This document shows, in pieces, positions 60,843 through 64,000 of a DNA stretch of 64,000 bases. A model generated the notes under the pieces. It had not been told where the DNA came from. It saw only the letters and a list, made by a program, of their open reading frames with translations, and searched no databases. The DNA lies in contig NZ_RHGY01000002.1 of assembly GCF_003862435.1 (NCBI RefSeq), positions 39,722 to 103,721 on the forward strand, in the 5' to 3' direction. Origin of the DNA: Weissella viridescens (GTDB lineage: Bacteria > Bacillota > Bacilli > Lactobacillales > Lactobacillaceae). Every line of letters starts with the position of its first letter. The first letter of the stretch is position 1. Made by a program: the position numbers and the translations under genes.

Positions 60843-62249
60843 ATGAACAAACATAAAATTGGTCCGTTTATCCGCTCATTTGGCTTTTTTGCCGTTCTTT
60901 TTTTCTTCGCAACAAGTATTGCAACGCTATTTGGTAACCTCATTTCTTCAAAAGCACTGGCGTATGGTGACCTATGGGAGCTGCTGCTCTTCGTCTCAGT
61001 TGGGTTGGCGTTCATCGTGGCCATTGTTTTAGAATGGACGCGTCGTCGCCAGCAAGACCAAATAGATTTATTTATTGAAAAAATGCAAGCTATGCGCGCA
61101 CAAAACGCATATGGTGGGAAAGTCTTGCTTCGTCCGGATGATCCGTTAGCACCATTAGCCAATGCAATCAATGACGTGCAAAGTTTGAATCGTTCACGGA
61201 CGAAAATGTTGCAGCAACAAGCGAGTGTCTTAAATGTTCTCTTGGAAAACATGCCCATTGGGGTCTTACGTATTAAACCGAATCATGAAATTGTACAAAT
61301 GAATGATCAGGCGATGTATATGTTACAGTTGCCAGATGATGTGATTGGCAAGCCTTTTGAAAATGTGTTTAAAAGCCATCAATTGCTCGCATTAGTTAAT
61401 CAAGTTATCGATGACAAAGTGAGCTTACGTGAACAGATGCAAATTGATCAGTTGGACGTGGATGTCTTTGTGACTTATTATCAATTGCGTGAACGGCACG
61501 ACGAAGTCATGGTCTTGCTATATGATATGACGGAATTAAAACGCCTTCAGAATATGCAAGCGGATTTTGCAGCGAATGCATCACATGAATTACGGACACC
61601 ACTTTCTGCCATTATTGGCTTTGCTGATACGCTTCTGGACGGGGCCCAAGATGATCCGGATGTCCGTTCAGAATTCATTCAAATCATTCATGATCAAGCT
61701 GAACATTTGCTTGATTTAACCAATGATATTTTGACATTAGCCAAAACACCCGTACAGAATAAAGCAGTAGCCCAACTGCCCATTCGTGATATGGTTGATG
61801 AAACTTTTGCTACGCAGGCAAATGAAATTAAAAAGCTTCAACTAACGCTTCACAATAAAACAGATGCTCATATCATCTTTCAACAAAATCGAGATGATGT
61901 CCAAACGATTTTAACGAACTTAATTGTGAACGCTATTAAGTATAATCAAATGGGGGGATCAGTTACGGTCACCGCGCATGCTGATCAACGCCAGTGTTTT
62001 ATTACGGTTAGTGATACCGGGATGGGGATTCCAAGTGATCAGCAAGAACGGATTTTTGAACGTTTCTACCGCCTTGATAAGTCACATAATAAGAAAATTC
62101 CGGGAACTGGATTAGGATTAGCGATTGTAAATGATCTCGTGCAATCACTTGGTGGTAATATCCATTTGGAAAGCCAAGTTGGTGTTGGGACTAAAATTAC
62201 AGTGACGATCCCTAATCTCCCTATGGATAAAAGGAAGAGTAAAGAATAA
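60843..62249 (+). CDS. phoR: PhoR-like sensor histidine kinase
   Basis: A 468-residue kinase: two N-terminal membrane spans (about residues 11-35 and 46-64) joined by a very short loop, PAS domain (about 125-235), HisKA with His248 in FAANASHELRTPLSAIIGF, and HATPase with NLIVNAIKYN, DTGMGIP and GTGLGLAIVN. The lack of a large outer domain suggests sensing in the membrane or cytoplasm, as in PhoR. The phosphate role is by similarity; no pst genes are in the window. Confidence 0.85.
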   Translation: MNKHKIGPFIRSFGFFAVLFFFATSIATLFGNLISSKALAYGDLWELLLFVSVGLAFIVAIVLEWTRRRQQDQIDLFIEKMQAMRAQNAYGGKVLLRPDDPLAPLANAINDVQSLNRSRTKMLQQQASVLNVLLENMPIGVLRIKPNHEIVQMNDQAMYMLQLPDDVIGKPFENVFKSHQLLALVNQVIDDKVSLREQMQIDQLDVDVFVTYYQLRERHDEVMVLLYDMTELKRLQNMQADFAANASHELRTPLSAIIGFADTLLDGAQDDPDVRSEFIQIIHDQAEHLLDLTNDILTLAKTPVQNKAVAQLPIRDMVDETFATQANEIKKLQLTLHNKTDAHIIFQQNRDDVQTILTNLIVNAIKYNQMGGSVTVTAHADQRQCFITVSDTGMGIPSDQQERIFERFYRLDKSHNKKIPGTGLGLAIVNDLVQSLGGNIHLESQVGVGTKITVTIPNLPMDKRKSKE

Positions 62250-62878
62250 TGAAAAATAGTAAACCAGTTATTATCGGGGTCACTGGAGGATCAGGTTCCG
62301 GGAAGACCACAGTTAGCGAAGAAATCTTTAATCGTCTCGCTGGTGAATCAATGGTGATGCTTCCACAAGATGCGTACTACAATGATCAGAGTGATATGGA
62401 TATGGACGAACGTAAGGCGGTCAACTATGATCACCCAGATGCTTTTGATACACCACTCTTGATTAAACATTTAAAGCAACTCATTGCAGGTGAGACGATT
62501 GAACGTCCCACATACAACTACGCAGAATATAACCGTTCACCCGAAACAATTACAATCGAACCAGCTGATATTATTATTGTTGAAGGTATTTTATTATTCA
62601 ATAATCCGGAACTACGTGATTTATTAGATATTAAAATCTATGTGGATACTGATGACGATATTCGTTTTATTCGTCGTATGCAACGCGATGTTAATGAGCG
62701 TGGTCGTACGATTGAATCCGTGGTAGACCAATATCTAGCAACGGCCAAACCAATGTATCACCAATTTATTGAACCAACAAAGCGCTATGCTGATATTATT
62801 TTGCCTGAAGGTGGCGCAAACAAGGTTGGTATAAATATGATTGAAGCACAATTGCGTGTCATTTTAGATGCAGATTAA
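62249..62878 (+). CDS. udk: Uridine kinase
   Basis: A 209-residue P-loop kinase, GVTGGSGSGKTTVSEE (Walker A), with YDHPDAFDTPLLIKHLKQL and IVEGILLFNNPELRDLLDIK. It phosphorylates uridine and cytidine in pyrimidine salvage. Overlaps the kinase gene by one base. Confidence 0.93.
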   Translation: MKNSKPVIIGVTGGSGSGKTTVSEEIFNRLAGESMVMLPQDAYYNDQSDMDMDERKAVNYDHPDAFDTPLLIKHLKQLIAGETIERPTYNYAEYNRSPETITIEPADIIIVEGILLFNNPELRDLLDIKIYVDTDDDIRFIRRMQRDVNERGRTIESVVDQYLATAKPMYHQFIEPTKRYADIILPEGGANKVGINMIEAQLRVILDAD

Positions 62879-62892
62879 AAGGGGGAATTTAA

Positions 62893-63534
62893 ATGTTGAT
62901 TTCAAGTTATAACAAAGCTGGGATGGGAGACGTGCTCGTCTTATTGACGGCACCCCAAACTGGAGCAACACAAGCAGAGCAAAAGGGCGACATCGTGCGC
63001 TTAGCAAATGAAACGAACGAAACCATTGGATACAATATTTTGAATGCCAGTGAACGACTTGATTTAGGGGATGCAGTTGGTCAGATTCAATTAGATGCTG
63101 AGCAAGTGGCTATTTTAAACCAAGCTCTTACTGATGCCGGATTTACAGCAGATTTGGAAGTGGACACTGATCCTAAATTTGTTGTTGGTTATGTTGAAAG
63201 TGCTGAACCACATCCGGATTCAGATCATTTGCAAATCACAACAACTCAAATTGGTAATGGTGAAACATTGCAAATTGTTTCAGGTTCACCTAACATGCAA
63301 GCTGGCATTAAAGTTGTCGTTGCCAAGGTGGGTGCCATGATGCCTTCTGGTTTGGTTATTTGGCCAGGAGCACTTCGTGGTGTAGATTCAAACGGCATGA
63401 TTGTTTCTGGTCGTGAACTTGGGTTACCAAATGCACCCCAACAACCGGGAGCATTAATTTTACCGGAAGACTTTGATGAAGTTGGTGCACCATTTGATGC
63501 AAAGGCTCCTAAAGCGCAAGCATTGTTTGAATAA
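62893..63534 (+). CDS. ytpR: YtpR-family tRNA-binding domain protein
   Basis: A 213-residue protein with the EMAP/tRNA-binding OB fold in its C-terminal half: FVVGYVESAEPHPDSDHLQI, LQIVSGSPNMQAGIKVVVAK and GMIVSGRELGLPN. YtpR resembles the N-terminal domain of PheT. GGGGGAATTTAA precedes the ATG. It is followed by the sftA-like gene, as in Bacillus. Confidence 0.9.
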   Translation: MLISSYNKAGMGDVLVLLTAPQTGATQAEQKGDIVRLANETNETIGYNILNASERLDLGDAVGQIQLDAEQVAILNQALTDAGFTADLEVDTDPKFVVGYVESAEPHPDSDHLQITTTQIGNGETLQIVSGSPNMQAGIKVVVAKVGAMMPSGLVIWPGALRGVDSNGMIVSGRELGLPNAPQQPGALILPEDFDEVGAPFDAKAPKAQALFE

Positions 63535-63542
63535 GGGAGAAC

Positions 63543-64000
63543 ATGGCAATGGTAGTTAATCGACGACCGATTGTGTACTATGAAACGTTACGCCGCCAGA
63601 GTTACGCGCAACAGGTCAAAGAAATTATGGCTGCCAAAACAGCCTATATCTTATATGCTGATGATGACGTAGTCGACGATGAATCTGCTGTGATGACAGA
63701 CTCAGTTAAACCTGTCGTTTTGGATCCAGTTGAAGTACTCGTCCTTGAACCACAACAGCGTGATGTGGTGCTAGATAAGGCCGAGACTGATGTAACTGAT
63801 ATTCCAGTGGTTGAAACAAGGCCAGCAACAGACCTAGTGGCGCAAACTCAGAATGATTTGCCTGAGGTTACGGAGACTGTTGAAGAGCCCGTGGCTCAGC
63901 CCACTTCACCAAAACCAACTGAAGCACGAACTAGTGCAGGGAATATGACCGGATTGGGGTTAAGTTTAGATTCCATTTTTGGTGAAGAAAAACAGGCAGC
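63543..64000 (+). CDS. DNA translocase, FtsK/SftA-like N-terminal region (3' truncated by window)
   Basis: An open frame of 152 codons runs off the right edge. GGGAGAAC precedes ATG 63543. The visible part is a basic start (VVNRRPIVYYETLRRQSYAQ) and a long acidic, Pro/Thr-rich linker, with no membrane span. Only position, directly after ytpR as in the Bacillus ytpR-sftA cluster, and the linker style support the call; the motor domain lies outside the window. Confidence 0.55.
   Translation, partial: MAMVVNRRPIVYYETLRRQSYAQQVKEIMAAKTAYILYADDDVVDDESAVMTDSVKPVVLDPVEVLVLEPQQRDVVLDKAETDVTDIPVVETRPATDLVAQTQNDLPEVTETVEEPVAQPTSPKPTEARTSAGNMTGLGLSLDSIFGEEKQA

Noticed and set aside
1..64000. CRISPR arrays, insertion sequences or rRNA
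   Set aside because: No evenly spaced direct repeats with unique spacers, no transposase ORFs with terminal inverted repeats, and no rRNA-like conserved stretches were seen.

Overview
The window is a stretch of low-GC Gram-positive (Lactobacillales) chromosome. rpoY-rnjA, dnaG-rpoD, ftsW-ylbG-rsmD-coaD-sepM, def and ytpR-sftA neighbourhoods are all Firmicutes signatures, and the gene content and style fit Lactobacillaceae, probably a Weissella or close relative (genus is inference). The left 40.4 kb is a temperate siphovirus prophage inserted at the 3' end of msrA; the right 23.6 kb is housekeeping chromosome.

Prophage layout. Bases 1-841 hold the end of a MetQ-like methionine-binding lipoprotein gene and msrA, whose last ~90 bp plus terminator (706-841) recur at 40246-40380; these are attL and attR. 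Next come a tyrosine integrase on the minus strand with putative arm sites, then a 2.1-4.0 kb accessory block: a likely type I toxin/antisense-RNA module, two tiny genes (one frameshifted) and a DUF4393/Abi-alpha-like gene. Further minus-strand accessory genes follow (a tRNA with a CAU anticodon, DUF805, TM2), then the ImmA-like peptidase and the repressor. The genetic switch (6087-6344) has two strong promoters facing each other across palindromic operators. Early genes run rightward: Cro-like protein, two antirepressors, several small genes, ERF annealing protein, SSB, HNH nuclease, a DnaD-like replisome organiser containing iterons, a DnaC-like loader, many small ORFs, and an ArpU-like late regulator.

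A second accessory block (17.2-19.7 kb) lies between the late regulator and terminase. It holds a tRNA-like gene without an anticodon loop, a SemiSWEET transporter, tRNA-Lys, a cluster of inverted repeats with a perfect DnaA box and a 28-bp perfect palindrome, a tiny membrane protein, and an AlbA_2/Schlafen-type protein. The late operon follows (terS, terL, SPP1-like portal, minor capsid protein with a toxin-like C-terminus, scaffold, capsid, connectors, tail tube with a possible frameshifted extension, chaperones, tape measure, Dit/Tal, baseplate, holin, endolysin). The tape-measure gene is broken by a one-base deletion, so as read the prophage should not make normal tails, unless this is a sequence error.

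Chromosome to the right: small membrane and metabolic genes, pnuC, a YjjG-like HAD phosphatase, rnjA/rpoY on the minus strand, def, UPF0223, an inositol-phosphatase-like gene, typA, ftsW-ylbG-rsmD-coaD-sepM, an MFS exporter, dnaG-rpoD (with a DnaA box inside its promoter), a second MFS exporter, a PhoP/PhoR-like two-component system, udk, ytpR and the start of an SftA/FtsK-like translocase gene that runs off the window.
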